A stretch of DNA of 64,000 nt from Pseudomonas tremae (GTDB taxonomy: Bacteria > Pseudomonadota > Gammaproteobacteria > Pseudomonadales > Pseudomonadaceae). Of this stretch, positions 25,097 to 35,044 are shown piece after piece. The first letter of the stretch is position 1, and each line of letters starts with the position of its first letter. The stretch is taken from the NCBI RefSeq assembly GCF_001401155.1, contig NZ_LJRO01000482.1, forward strand, positions 34,570-98,569, given 5' to 3'. Both the position numbers and the translations under genes were made by a program. The notes beneath the pieces were generated by a model. The model was not told the origin of the DNA and searched no databases. It worked only from the letters and a program-made list of their open reading frames with translations.

Positions 25097-25897
25097 TCAG
25101 TCACCGGCCTGTCGAGGCCAGTCAAAAAGCGCGCAGGCGTTCTCTGTAGTCGCCTCGGCGAGGCGCTGCGGGCTGATGTTCATCAACGCCGCGAGTGCCT
25201 GGCAAATGTCGGGCAAGTGTTGCGGGCTGTTGCGCTGGTTGGGATACATGGCGGGCGCCATGTCCGGTGAGTCGGTTTCCAGTACCACGCTGTCCAGCGG
25301 CAGGTCGGCGATGACGCGGTGCATACGCAGCGCCTGCGGCCATGTTGCCGCCCCGCCAAGACCCAGCTTAAACCCCAGTTTTATGTATTCACGAGCCTCT
25401 TCCCTGCTGCCCGCAAAGGCATGGACGATACCGCCGCGCTTGAGCTTGTAACGTTTCAGGGTGGCGATCACGTCGGCATGGCTGCGGCGCACGTGCAGCA
25501 ACGCGGGCAAGTTGAAGTCCGATGCCAGCCCGAGCTGTGCTTCGAAAATTGCCTGCTGACGCACTTTGTCCGGGTTTTTGACATAGTAATCCAGCCCGAT
25601 CTCGCCCACCGCGCACAGCTGCGGATGGCCCTTCAGGCGGGTCAGCCATTCGCCCAGCTCGATCAGGTGTCCGCTGCGGTGCTCATCGATATACACCGGG
25701 TGCAGCCCGAAGGCCGCGTACAGCGCCGGACGCGATTCGGTCAATGCCCACAGGCGCTGCCAGTTACGCTGATAGACCCCAAGCACCACCATGCGCTGCA
25801 CGCCGAGTGAGCTGCAGTGCTCCAGTACCTGATTTCGGTCGTCATCGAAGTCCGAAAAATCCAGGTGGGTATGGGTGTCGATCAGCGTCATGTTCAT
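25097..25897 (-). CDS. TatD-family metal-dependent hydrolase
   Basis: The 266-residue TIM-barrel hydrolase has metal-site residues in LIDTHTHLDFSDFD (first His pair), GEIGLDYYV (Glu), HVRRSHADVIATL and HAFAGS (His), and VVLETDSPDMAP (last Asp). TatD enzymes act as metal-dependent DNases or related phosphoesterases. The ATG overlaps the cra stop (ATGA), so it is translated with the regulator; a second in-frame ATG is two codons later. Several Pseudomonas keep tatD after cra. Its biological substrate is not known. Confidence 0.9.
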   Translation of the reverse strand: MNMTLIDTHTHLDFSDFDDDRNQVLEHCSSLGVQRMVVLGVYQRNWQRLWALTESRPALYAAFGLHPVYIDEHRSGHLIELGEWLTRLKGHPQLCAVGEIGLDYYVKNPDKVRQQAIFEAQLGLASDFNLPALLHVRRSHADVIATLKRYKLKRGGIVHAFAGSREEAREYIKLGFKLGLGGAATWPQALRMHRVIADLPLDSVVLETDSPDMAPAMYPNQRNSPQHLPDICQALAALMNISPQRLAEATTENACALFDWPRQAGD

Positions 25898-26889
25898 GGC
25901 GCGTGGATACGCTGCTTGAAGGCACGCGCGATCGCATGGACGCCTGGCTGGTAGTCATCCTTCTCGATGGCTGCCAAGGCCAGCTGCAGGGCCTTGTCGG
26001 CGATCAGCTGGTGTTGCTGAGCCATCGCATTGACCGGTAGCGGCAGAAAATCGAGCAGTTGCGTGTCACCGAAGGTACCAAGGTGCAATGAAGTCGATTG
26101 CAGCGCCTGGCTTTGCAGCACATCGAACACGCCTTGCAGCAATACATAAGAGGTGGTGATCAGCGCATCGGGGAAATGCCCTTGCCGTTGCAGCATTTCG
26201 GTCATCAGGCGCTGGCCACACTGGCGGCTGAAGGCCTCTGCATGTTCGATGATCCTGGCGCCGGAAAACCCTTCGAGGGCGTCTTCGAAGCCGGCAGCAC
26301 GTGCCCGGCTGATACTTAGTTCAGGACGTGCGCTGATCAAGGCAATGTGCTTTGGGTGGGTCTGTAGCAGGCTGCGGGTCAGTTGCAGGCTGGCATCGTG
26401 GTCGTCGCTGACTACCGAGCAGAAAAACTCCGGGTTCATTTCCCGGTCGATGGCGATGATAGGCGTGCCCTTGATCTGCAGGGCACGATAGCTTTCGTCG
26501 CTGGCGGGCAGGCAACTGGCGACCAGCAGTGCGTCGCAGCGTCGCGCTCTGAATAACTGCAACAGCTGCAGTTCGCTGGCGGGATCATCATCGGAACTGG
26601 CTATCAGCAATTGATAGCCCAAGCTGCGTGCGCCTTGCTCGAGCAGCTTGGCAATGCGTGCATAGCTGGGGTTTTCCAGATCCGGCAGGATGAAGCCCAG
26701 GGTTTTGCTGTGTCGACTGCGCAGCCCCGCGGCTTGCGGATTAGGCCGGAAATCATGTTGCTCGACGACGGCTTTCACACGCTCGACCGTTGCGGGGCTG
26801 ATACGTTGTTGTTCGGCTTTGCCATTGATCACGTAACTGGCGGTCGTGACAGAAACACCTGCCAGACGTGCAATATCGCTTAGTTTCAC
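25894..26889 (-). CDS. cra: Catabolite repressor-activator Cra (FruR), LacI family
   Basis: The 331-residue regulator starts at a GTG with AAGGA upstream. The N-terminal LacI-type helix-turn-helix is MKLSDIARLAGVSVTTASYV, with hinge helix and a periplasmic-binding-like effector domain (61-331). In Pseudomonas, Cra responds to fructose-1-phosphate, the product of the divergent fru genes, and mainly represses fruBKA. A matching operator lies between the two transcription units. The final 20 residues continue past the usual fold into TatD's start. Confidence 0.93.
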   Translation of the reverse strand: MKLSDIARLAGVSVTTASYVINGKAEQQRISPATVERVKAVVEQHDFRPNPQAAGLRSRHSKTLGFILPDLENPSYARIAKLLEQGARSLGYQLLIASSDDDPASELQLLQLFRARRCDALLVASCLPASDESYRALQIKGTPIIAIDREMNPEFFCSVVSDDHDASLQLTRSLLQTHPKHIALISARPELSISRARAAGFEDALEGFSGARIIEHAEAFSRQCGQRLMTEMLQRQGHFPDALITTSYVLLQGVFDVLQSQALQSTSLHLGTFGDTQLLDFLPLPVNAMAQQHQLIADKALQLALAAIEKDDYQPGVHAIARAFKQRIHAP

Positions 26890-27077
26890 CCCGGAATTCC
26901 TTCAGTCAGGCAAGCGGTTCAGAACATTGGAATTATTTTTGCTGTGATACTGATCTTTACACCAGACCGTGGGAAATTCCCAACTGCTTCAAGTATTTTG
27001 GGACTTGTCCTACAGGATCGAGCCGGCCGGGCTTCAATGAACCCGCAGAATCGAGTAACGTGCCGGGCAATTATAGA

Positions 27078-27089
27078 TTAAACGATTCA
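27078..27089. promoter_or_regulatory. Cra operator in the cra-fruB intergenic region
   Basis: TTAAACGATTCA differs at one base from TTAAACGTTTCA, the operator reported for Cra of Pseudomonas putida. It lies in the 351-bp gap between the divergent cra and fruB, about 150 bp before fruB. Binding here would let fructose-1-phosphate relieve repression of fruBKA. The remainder of the gap is AT-rich but no promoter could be fixed with confidence. Confidence 0.72.
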
Positions 27090-27240
27090 GCATGCCCGTT
27101 GTCTGCTGCAATCGAGGTGAAAAGGATGTCCGATAGGATAGTTGATCGGTGTCACTATCATCCCCCTAAGCTGTCGGTCCTATGATCGTCATTAAAACAA
27201 GAATCAGGTGGCGCCTTGGCGCTGCACAGGAGTCAAGGCA

Positions 27241-30108
27241 ATGCTCGAACTCACTCTGGAGCAAATATCCATGGCCCAGTCGGCTGTGGATAAAACTGCC
27301 GCACTTAAGCTGATTGCCGACCACCTGGTCGCTGATGGCCTGGTCGCCGAGGGCTACCTTACCGGTCTGATGAACCGTGAGCAGCAAGGCTCGACCTTTC
27401 TCGGCCAGGGCATCGCCATCCCGCATGGCACTCCCGAAACCCGCGACCTGGTGGCCACCACCGGCGTGCGCCTGATGCAGTTCCCCGAAGGGGTGGATTG
27501 GGGCGACGGGCAGATGGTCTATCTGGCAATAGGTATTGCCGCCAAGTCCGACGAGCACTTGCGTTTGCTGCAGTTGCTGACCCGCGCGCTGGGTGAAGAA
27601 GACCTGGGCCAGGCACTGCGTGAAGCGCAGACCCCGGAAGACTTGCTCAAGCTGTTGCAGGGCGCGCCTCAGGAACTGGCGCTCGACGCGCAGATGATCA
27701 GTCTGGGCGTATCGGCCGACGATTTTGAAGAACTGGTCTGGCGCGGCGCACGGCTGTTGCGCAAGGCCGACTGCGTGAGCAACGGTTTTGCTGCCGTGCT
27801 GCAACAGGTCGAGGCGCTGTCGCTGGGTGATGGCCTGTGGTGGTTGCACAGCGAACAGACCGTCAAGCGTCCCGGTCTCGCCTTTGTGACCCCGGACAAG
27901 CCTATCCGTTATCTCGGCCAGCCGCTGACCGGTCTGTTCTGTCTTGCCAGCCTCGGCGAGGCACACCAGGCTTTGCTTGAGCGGCTTTGTCTGCTGCTGA
28001 TCGAAGGTCGTGGCCACGAGCTGGGCCATGCCACCAATAGCCGCGTGGTGCTGGAAGCGCTGGGCGGCGAGTTGCCTGCCGAGTGGCCGACCCGACAGGT
28101 TCAACTGGCGAACGCTCACGGCCTGCATGCCCGCCCTGCGAAGATTCTGGCGCAACTGGCCAAGGAGTTCGACGGCGAAATCCGTATGCGCGTGCTGGAA
28201 ACCGGCGAAGCCGCCGTGTCTGCCAAGAGCCTGAGCAAGCTGCTCAGCCTCGGAGCGCGCCGCGGTCAGACGCTGGAGTTCATTGCCGAGCCAAGTATTG
28301 CTGACGATGCCTTACCCGCATTGATTGAGGCGGTGGAGCAGGGGCTTGGCGAAGAAGTCGAGCCTTTGCCTGCCGTTTCCGCACCGCAGGCTGCGCCAGC
28401 ACCCGCTGCTGCCGCCAAACCCTTGAACGCACCCGCTGCCGGCAGTGTGTTGCAAGCTGTACCGGCATCGCCGGGTATTGCCATTGGCCCGGCGCATGTT
28501 CAAGTACTGCAGACGTTCGATTATCCCCCGCAGGGCGAATCGGTTGCTGCCGAACGTGAGCGCCTGCACAAAGCGATTGGCGAAGTTCGCAGCGACATCG
28601 AAAACCTGATTCAGCGCAGCAAGTCCAAGGCCATTCGTGAAATCTTCATCACCCACCAGGAGATGCTTGAGGACCCGGAACTGACCAGCGAAGTCGAGCA
28701 GCGTCTGAACAACGACGAAAGTGCAGCCGCTGCGTGGGCCACTGTGATCGAAACTGCCGCCGTCCAGCAGGAACAATTGCAGGACGCCCTGCTGGCCGAG
28801 CGCGCGGCCGACCTGCGAGACGTAGGCCGGCGCGTGCTGGCGCAGATCTGTGGCGTTGAAACCGTTGCCGCTCCTGACGAACCCTACATTCTGGTGATGG
28901 ACGAAGTCGGCCCGTCCGACGTTGCCCGTCTGGACCCGGCGCAGGTAGCCGGCATTCTTACCGCTCGCGGCGGTGCCACTGCGCACAGCGCCATTGTCGC
29001 GCGTGCGCTTGGTATCCCTGCGCTGGTCGGTGCCGGTGATGAAGTGCTGCTGCTCAAGCCAGGCACTGTGCTGCTACTCGACAGTCAGCGTGGACGCCTG
29101 ACGGTGGCGCCTGACGAAGCCACCTTGCAGCGCGCCGTTGCGGATCGCGATGCCCGCGAAGTGCGCCTCAAGGCCGCTGCGCAGGCGCGCATGGAGCCCG
29201 CAGTGACACGTGATGGCCACGCCGTCGAAGTGTTCGCCAACATTGGCGACAGCACTGGCACGCCAGCCGCAGTAGAGCAGGGCGCCGAAGGTGTCGGCCT
29301 GCTGCGTACCGAATTGCTGTTCATGGCCCACTCTCAGGCGCCTGACGAGGCAACCCAAGAAGCCGAATATCGCCGCGTTCTGACCGATCTTGGCGGTCGC
29401 CCGCTGGTGGTGCGCACGCTGGACGTCGGCGGTGACAAGCCGTTGCCTTACTGGCCTATCGCCAAGGAAGAGAATCCGTTCCTCGGCGTGCGCGGCATTC
29501 GCCTGACTCTGCAACGCCCGGACGTGATGGAAAGCCAGCTGCGCGCGCTGTTGCGTTCGGCAGAAAGCGGCCCTTTGCGCATCATGTTCCCGATGATCGG
29601 CACCCTTGAAGAATGGCGTCAGGCGCGGGACATGACCGAGCGACTGCGCAAGGAAATCCCCGTCAGCGACCTGCAACTGGGGATCATGATCGAAGTGCCT
29701 TCAGCCGCGCTGATTGCACCGGTCCTGGCCAAGGAAGTGGATTTCTTCAGCATCGGCACCAATGACCTGACGCAATACACGCTGGCGATCGACCGCGGCC
29801 ACCCGACCCTGTCGGCCCAGGCAGACGGGTTGCACCCTTCGGTGCTGCAACTGATCGACATGACCGTCCGCGCCGCACATGCCAATGGCAAGTGGGTGGG
29901 CGTGTGTGGCGAACTGGCTGCCGACCCTGTGGCCGTTCCGGTGCTGGTAGGGCTGGGCGTGGATGAATTAAGTGTGTCGGCGCGCAGCATCGGCGAGGTC
30001 AAGGCCTGTGTACGTGAACTGACCCTGAGCACTGCTCGGCAACTGGCGCAAAATGCGCTGACGGCGGGCAGCGCCGCCGAAGTCCGCGCGCTTGTGGAGG
30101 CTTTGTAA
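27241..30108 (+). CDS. fruB: Fructose PTS multiphosphoryl protein, EIIA(Fru)-HPr-EI
   Basis: The 955-residue fusion carries three phosphotransfer units. EIIA-Fru covers about 1-145, with active His62 in GIAIPHGTPETRD. HPr covers about 283-370, with His296 in NAHGLHARPAKIL. Enzyme I covers about 400-955, with His582 in RGGATAHSAIVAR, a PEP-utiliser C domain (LRTELLFM, SIGTNDLTQYTLAIDRG) and the catalytic Cys in VGVCGELAADP. It carries phosphate from PEP to FruA. The start at 27241 has GGAG upstream; a GTG-type start at 27208 adds an unconserved extension. The stop overlaps fruK (TAATG). Confidence 0.95.
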   Translation: MLELTLEQISMAQSAVDKTAALKLIADHLVADGLVAEGYLTGLMNREQQGSTFLGQGIAIPHGTPETRDLVATTGVRLMQFPEGVDWGDGQMVYLAIGIAAKSDEHLRLLQLLTRALGEEDLGQALREAQTPEDLLKLLQGAPQELALDAQMISLGVSADDFEELVWRGARLLRKADCVSNGFAAVLQQVEALSLGDGLWWLHSEQTVKRPGLAFVTPDKPIRYLGQPLTGLFCLASLGEAHQALLERLCLLLIEGRGHELGHATNSRVVLEALGGELPAEWPTRQVQLANAHGLHARPAKILAQLAKEFDGEIRMRVLETGEAAVSAKSLSKLLSLGARRGQTLEFIAEPSIADDALPALIEAVEQGLGEEVEPLPAVSAPQAAPAPAAAAKPLNAPAAGSVLQAVPASPGIAIGPAHVQVLQTFDYPPQGESVAAERERLHKAIGEVRSDIENLIQRSKSKAIREIFITHQEMLEDPELTSEVEQRLNNDESAAAAWATVIETAAVQQEQLQDALLAERAADLRDVGRRVLAQICGVETVAAPDEPYILVMDEVGPSDVARLDPAQVAGILTARGGATAHSAIVARALGIPALVGAGDEVLLLKPGTVLLLDSQRGRLTVAPDEATLQRAVADRDAREVRLKAAAQARMEPAVTRDGHAVEVFANIGDSTGTPAAVEQGAEGVGLLRTELLFMAHSQAPDEATQEAEYRRVLTDLGGRPLVVRTLDVGGDKPLPYWPIAKEENPFLGVRGIRLTLQRPDVMESQLRALLRSAESGPLRIMFPMIGTLEEWRQARDMTERLRKEIPVSDLQLGIMIEVPSAALIAPVLAKEVDFFSIGTNDLTQYTLAIDRGHPTLSAQADGLHPSVLQLIDMTVRAAHANGKWVGVCGELAADPVAVPVLVGLGVDELSVSARSIGEVKACVRELTLSTARQLAQNALTAGSAAEVRALVEAL

Positions 30109-31049
30109 TGGCGAAGATTCTTACCCTGACCATGAACCCGGCGCTGGACCTGACTGTGCAGTTGGGACAACTGGAGCTGGGCCAGGTCAACCGCAGCAAC
30201 GCAATGCTCACCCACGCAGCGGGCAAGGGACTCAATGTGGCGCAGGTGCTGGCCGACCTTGGCCATGACCTGACCGTTGCGGGTTTTCTGGGCATCGACA
30301 ATCAGCAGTCGTTCGAAGCGTTGTTCGAGCGCCGCAACTTTGTCGACGAGTTCGTCCGTGTGCCTGGGGAAACCCGCAGCAACATCAAGCTGGCCGAGGG
30401 CAGTGGCCGCATCACCGATCTTAATGGCCCGGGTCCGCAGGTCAGCGAAGAGGCGCAGCAGGCTCTGTTTGCGCGAGTCCAGCAGATCGCAGCAGGTTTC
30501 GACGTGGTGGTGGTTGCCGGCAGTCTGCCGCGCGGTGTCACGCCGGAGTGGCTGCAGAAGTTGCTGCTGATGCTCAAGGGCCTTGGTCTCAAGGTGGCGC
30601 TGGACACCAGCGGGCTGGCCTTGCGAGCCGGCCTGGAGGCAGGCCCCTGGCTGATCAAACCCAATACCGAAGAGCTGGCCGATGCGCTCGACGCGCCGAT
30701 CATCTCCATCGCCGCTCAGGCCGAGGCTGCTGCGCGTCTGCACGCTCAGGGCATCGAGCATGTGGTGATCTCCCAAGGTTCCGAAGGGGTGCACTGGTTC
30801 AGTCCGAACCTGGCACTGCATTCATTGCCGCCCAAGGTCACAGTGGCCAGTACCGTAGGTGCTGGCGACTCGCTGCTGGCGGGCATGGTGCATGGCCTTA
30901 TCGGCGGCCATGATCCGCAAAAGACGCTGCGCACCGCCACGGCGATTGCCGCGATGGCCGTGACTCAGATCGGTTTCGGCATCACTGATGCCGCACAACT
31001 CAAACGGCTTGAAGGCGGCGTCACTGTACGCAGCCTTTCAGAACAATAA
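30108..31049 (+). CDS. fruK: 1-phosphofructokinase FruK
   Basis: The 313-residue PfkB-family sugar kinase turns fructose-1-phosphate, delivered by FruA, into fructose-1,6-bisphosphate. The substrate site is seen in LTMNPALDLTVQLGQLELGQ and AAGKGLNVAQVLADLG. The PfkB signature STVGAGDSLLAGMVHGL carries the catalytic Asp. It is translationally coupled to fruB by a one-base overlap and followed by fruA 12 bp later. By removing fructose-1-phosphate it also lowers the Cra effector. Confidence 0.95.
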   Translation: MAKILTLTMNPALDLTVQLGQLELGQVNRSNAMLTHAAGKGLNVAQVLADLGHDLTVAGFLGIDNQQSFEALFERRNFVDEFVRVPGETRSNIKLAEGSGRITDLNGPGPQVSEEAQQALFARVQQIAAGFDVVVVAGSLPRGVTPEWLQKLLLMLKGLGLKVALDTSGLALRAGLEAGPWLIKPNTEELADALDAPIISIAAQAEAAARLHAQGIEHVVISQGSEGVHWFSPNLALHSLPPKVTVASTVGAGDSLLAGMVHGLIGGHDPQKTLRTATAIAAMAVTQIGFGITDAAQLKRLEGGVTVRSLSEQ

Positions 31050-31061
31050 GAGAGGATCGTC

Positions 31062-32804
31062 ATGAAGTTAGCCATAGTTACGGCCTGCCCGAACGGCAAG
31101 GTCAGCAGCGTACTCAGCGCACGGTTACTCGAAGCGGCGGCATTGCGTCAGGGCTGGGAAACCAGTGTCGAAATCATCGACCCCAACAAGGCAGAGCGTC
31201 AGCTTTCCGCACAGGATATCGAAGCCGCCGATCTGGTGCTGGTGGTCAACACCGGGCCGGTAGATTTGAGCCGGTTCGTCGGTAAGCGGCTGTTTCAGGA
31301 TTCACCGTCTCATGCCTTGCAGGACGTCGATGGCTTTCTGCAGCGTGCCGCGCAGGACGCGCAGGTTCATGTCGCCTCGCAAACTGCAGCCCCCGAAGCC
31401 GCAGGCGCCACGGGTGCAAAACCGCGCATTGTCGCGATCACTGCCTGCCCGACCGGCGTTGCGCACACGTTCATGGCCGCCGAGGCCATTCAGCAGGCGG
31501 CCAAGCGTCTGGACTACGACCTGCAGGTCGAAACCCAAGGCTCGGTCGGCGCACGCAATCCGCTCAGCCCTCAGGCCATTGCCGACGCTGATGTGGTGCT
31601 GCTGGCTGCCGATATCGAGGTCAACACCGACCGCTTTGCAGGCAAAAAAATCTACCGCTGCGGCACTGGCATTGCGCTGAAACAGTCCGACGCGACGCTG
31701 AAAAAAGCCTTGGCGGAAGGTCAGGTGGAATCCGCTTCGTCCAATGCCGCCTCGCCTGCCAGGCAAGAGAAGGCGGGCGTCTACAAGCACTTGCTGACCG
31801 GTGTGTCGTTCATGTTGCCGATGGTGGTGGCAGGTGGTCTGCTGATCGCCCTGTCGTTCGTCTTCGGCATCAATGCGTTCAAGGAACAGGGCACGCTGGC
31901 TGCCGCCTTGATGCAGATCGGCGGGGAAGCGGCGTTCAAACTGATGGTGCCATTGCTGGCCGGTTACATCGCCTATTCGATTGCTGATCGTCCGGGTCTG
32001 GCGCCGGGGATGATCGGCGGTTTGCTGGCGAGTACGCTGGGTGCGGGCTTCATCGGCGGTATCATCGCCGGTTTTCTCGCTGGCTACAGTGCTGCCGCGA
32101 TCAATCGCTATGCACGTCTGCCTGCCAGCGTCGAAGCGCTCAAGCCGATCCTCATCATCCCGTTGCTGTCGAGCCTGTTCACCGGTCTGGTGATGATTTA
32201 CGTGGTCGGCAAGCCGGTCGCGGGCATGCTCGAGGCGCTGACCCACTTCCTCGACAGCATGGGCACTACCAATGCGATCCTGCTGGGCGTGGTGCTGGGC
32301 GCGATGATGTGCGTCGACCTCGGCGGTCCGATCAACAAGGCGTCCTACGCGTTCTCCGTCGGCCTGCTGGCCTCACAGAGCTACGCACCGATGGCCACAG
32401 CGATGGCCGCCGGTATGGTGCCGCCAATCGGTATGGGCATCGCGACCCTTCTGGCTCGTCGCAAGTTCGCTCAAAGCGAGCGAGAGGCCGGCAAGGCCGC
32501 GTTCGTGCTGGGGCTGTGCTTCATTTCCGAAGGTGCCATTCCGTTCGCTGCCAAAGACCCGCTTCGAGTTATTCCCGCCAGTGTCGTGGGCGGTGCGCTG
32601 ACTGGCGCGTTGTCGATGTACTTCGGCTGCAAACTGATGGCGCCGCACGGTGGTCTGTTCGTGATGCTGATCCCCAACGCGATCAATCATGCGCTGTTGT
32701 ACCTGCTGGCGATTGTGGTCGGCAGTGTGGTGACGGGCGTGATTTATGCGCTGATCAAACGGCCGGAAGCTGCAGAGCTGGACGTGGCGCCTGCCAGCGC
32801 CTGA
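31062..32804 (+). CDS. fruA: Fructose PTS permease, EIIB'-EIIB-EIIC
   Basis: The 580-residue membrane protein has two N-terminal EIIB-like domains. The first (about 1-105; VTACPNGKV, Cys9) is probably the inactive EIIB'. The second (about 122-220) has the phosphorylated Cys129 in AITACPTGVAHTFM. EIIC (about 240-570) has eight to ten spans, with MVVAGGLLIALSF and VDLGGPINKASYAFSVG. It imports fructose and phosphorylates it at C1 with phosphate from FruB. It is the last gene of fruBKA. Confidence 0.95.
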   Translation: MKLAIVTACPNGKVSSVLSARLLEAAALRQGWETSVEIIDPNKAERQLSAQDIEAADLVLVVNTGPVDLSRFVGKRLFQDSPSHALQDVDGFLQRAAQDAQVHVASQTAAPEAAGATGAKPRIVAITACPTGVAHTFMAAEAIQQAAKRLDYDLQVETQGSVGARNPLSPQAIADADVVLLAADIEVNTDRFAGKKIYRCGTGIALKQSDATLKKALAEGQVESASSNAASPARQEKAGVYKHLLTGVSFMLPMVVAGGLLIALSFVFGINAFKEQGTLAAALMQIGGEAAFKLMVPLLAGYIAYSIADRPGLAPGMIGGLLASTLGAGFIGGIIAGFLAGYSAAAINRYARLPASVEALKPILIIPLLSSLFTGLVMIYVVGKPVAGMLEALTHFLDSMGTTNAILLGVVLGAMMCVDLGGPINKASYAFSVGLLASQSYAPMATAMAAGMVPPIGMGIATLLARRKFAQSEREAGKAAFVLGLCFISEGAIPFAAKDPLRVIPASVVGGALTGALSMYFGCKLMAPHGGLFVMLIPNAINHALLYLLAIVVGSVVTGVIYALIKRPEAAELDVAPASA

Positions 32805-32825
32805 CCCTGCAGAGTACGAATGCCC

Positions 32826-34004
32826 TCAGCGCGCCAGTGCGAGGGCTACACCCTGGCCGCCACCGATGCACAGCGTGGCCAGGCCCTTCTTTGCATCACG
32901 CCTGATCATCTCGTGCAGCAGCGTCACCAACACGCGGCAGCCCGATGCTCCGATCGGGTGGCCGATGGCGATGGCGCCGCCATTGACGTTCAGCTTCTGC
33001 GGGTCAAGCCCCAGTTCCTTGCCTACCGACAGCGCCTGTGCAGCGAAGGCTTCGTTGGCTTCTATCAGGTCCAGCTCGTCCAGTGACCAGCCAGCCTTGT
33101 CCAGGCAGCGACGGGTGGCGCTCACGGGGCCTATGCCCATGATGGCCGGGTCAACGCCTGCATTGGCGTAGGCTGCGACATGCGCCAGCACCGGCAGGCC
33201 CAGTTGTTCGGCTTTGCTGGCGCTCATCAGCATCACGGCGGCCGCACCGTCGTTGAGCGACGAGGCGTTACCGGCGGTGACAGTGCCATCCTTCTTGAAA
33301 GCAGGTTTGAGTTTGCCCAGCGTTTCGGCTGTCGTTCCGGCACGGGGCTGCTCGTCTGTGGCGAAGGAAACGGGGTCGCCCTTGCGCTGCGGAATCAGGA
33401 TCGGGGTGATTTCGCTGGCAAAGCGTCCGGCTTCGATGGCAGCGATCGCTTTCTGTTGGGAGAGCGCGGCAAAAGCGTCTTGCTCCTCGCGGCTGATGTC
33501 GTATTTTTGCGCCAGGTTTTCAGCGGTGACGCCCATGTGGTAATCGTTGAATGCGTCCCACAGGCCATCGCTGATCATGGTGTCGACCAGTTGGGCATGG
33601 CCCATGCGCAGACCGGTTCGCGCGCCGGGCATGACGTAGTTGGACAGGCTCATGTTCTCCTGGCCACCGGCGATGATGATGTCAGCGTCGCCGCAACGAA
33701 TGGCCTGAGCGGCCAGATGCAGGGCCTTGAGGCCTGAGCCGCACACCTTGTTGAGGGTCATGGCCGGGACCGAGAAGGGCAGGCCCGCTTTGATGGCCGC
33801 CTGTCGTGCCGGGTTTTGACCCGCTCCGGCGGTGAGCACCTGGCCCATGATGACCTCATCAATGTGCGTGCCGTCCACGCCGGTCTGGGCCAAGAGCTGG
33901 CGTATGACAGCAGCGCCCAGATCGACCGCTGGAATGGTCGCCAGTGAGCCCTGGAAGCTGCCCACGGCGGTGCGGTTGGCAGCGACGATAACGACGTCAT
34001 GCAT
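32826..34004 (-). CDS. Acetyl-CoA C-acetyltransferase (thiolase)
   Basis: The 392-residue biosynthetic/degradative thiolase starts at MHDVVIVAANRTAVGSF with a GAGG SD. The nucleophile is Cys88 in TLNKVCGSGLKALHLA. The C terminus carries GGAIAIGHPIGASGCRVLVT (His) and TLCIGGGQGVALAL (acid/base Cys). The family condenses two acetyl-CoA to acetoacetyl-CoA or cleaves it (AtoB/PhaA type). No atoDA, phaB or regulator gene is beside it, so the pathway is unclear. It ends convergent with fruA, 22 bp away. Confidence 0.92.
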   Translation of the reverse strand: MHDVVIVAANRTAVGSFQGSLATIPAVDLGAAVIRQLLAQTGVDGTHIDEVIMGQVLTAGAGQNPARQAAIKAGLPFSVPAMTLNKVCGSGLKALHLAAQAIRCGDADIIIAGGQENMSLSNYVMPGARTGLRMGHAQLVDTMISDGLWDAFNDYHMGVTAENLAQKYDISREEQDAFAALSQQKAIAAIEAGRFASEITPILIPQRKGDPVSFATDEQPRAGTTAETLGKLKPAFKKDGTVTAGNASSLNDGAAAVMLMSASKAEQLGLPVLAHVAAYANAGVDPAIMGIGPVSATRRCLDKAGWSLDELDLIEANEAFAAQALSVGKELGLDPQKLNVNGGAIAIGHPIGASGCRVLVTLLHEMIRRDAKKGLATLCIGGGQGVALALAR

Positions 34005-34111
34005 GGTGCTGATCCTCATTGTTATTGAGGGCTCATGGTGGCACAGATGGGGAGACAGGTTCCAATCGCGAACCCCTCGGTCATATTTTGCAGCGTCTTT
34101 GCAACTGCTGC

Positions 34112-34993
34112 TCAGAGGCCCATGCGACGCTTGGCGCGTTGCGCCGATCCATTGCGCACTGCCCAGCGCATTAAAGGCGCGGTGCTGTTGACGCCCAGCC
34201 GGATGATCTTGCGCTGCAGAGGGCTTTGCGTGACATCGAGCATCTCGCTGGCCCAGACCGGCAGCAAGTCGACGCCAGCGCGCATCATCAATACACCAAA
34301 AGGCTTGGCCAGCCAGTTGGATGCCGGCGCATCCAGCAGCAGGCGCATCACTTCACGACTGCGATCATCACATACCAGATCGCCTTGAATACCTTCCAGA
34401 TAGTCCGCGATGGCCTGACGGGAGCGTGGCACATCGCACGCGCCCAGCCGCTCGGCGACCAGCGCTGTCTCGGCGTAATACAGATCCTGATCCGCCAGCG
34501 ACAGGTCTGGATCGTGATAGCGCAAATGTGCGGCCAGAAAGCTGCTGACTTCCGCCACATGCACCCAAGTCAGCAACTCTGGATCGCTTGCCGCGTAGGG
34601 CCGTCCATCCGGCGCTGTGCCGCTGATGTTCAGGTGGATGGCGCGTACTTTGTCGATCAACCAGTTGGCGTCCAGTTTGGAGCCATAGGTGGTGCCGGAC
34701 AGAAATTGCCCGGTGCGTCTCAAGCGCCCGAGCATATCCTGACGAAAACTGGAGTGGTCCCAGATACCAGCGAGCGCCAGCGGGTGCAGCGCCTGCAGCA
34801 TCAAGGCGCTGATGCCACCGACCAGCATGCTGGTAAAGTCGCCATGCACCTCCCAGCACACCGCTTGCGGGCCGAACAGACCGGGATCGCCCTTGGGGTT
34901 CTCCAGATCCAGTTGCCCGAGAGTGAGGCCGGTAAGGCTGATTACCTGGTTTTCGATGCGGGTACGGATGAATTCCATGTCGTGCTCGGGCAT
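34112..34993 (-). CDS. DUF2236/MpaB-like oxygenase family protein
   Basis: The 293-residue protein falls in DUF2236, the family of MpaB oxygenase and latex-clearing protein, most members of which bind haem b. Visible segments are FGPQAVCWEVHGDFTSMLVGGISALMLQ, LHPLALAGIWDHSSFRQDMLGRL (with the likely His) and TYGSKLDANWLIDKVRAIHL, then LTWVHVAEVSSFLAAHLRY. The substrate is unknown. A start four codons later (MEFIRTR) is also possible. No operon partner is visible. Confidence 0.75.
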   Translation of the reverse strand: MPEHDMEFIRTRIENQVISLTGLTLGQLDLENPKGDPGLFGPQAVCWEVHGDFTSMLVGGISALMLQALHPLALAGIWDHSSFRQDMLGRLRRTGQFLSGTTYGSKLDANWLIDKVRAIHLNISGTAPDGRPYAASDPELLTWVHVAEVSSFLAAHLRYHDPDLSLADQDLYYAETALVAERLGACDVPRSRQAIADYLEGIQGDLVCDDRSREVMRLLLDAPASNWLAKPFGVLMMRAGVDLLPVWASEMLDVTQSPLQRKIIRLGVNSTAPLMRWAVRNGSAQRAKRRMGL

Positions 34994-35044
34994 CGGGGAG
35001 GGAATATCAGGTACAACTGACGTGTGCCTGGATGGCTATCGTGC

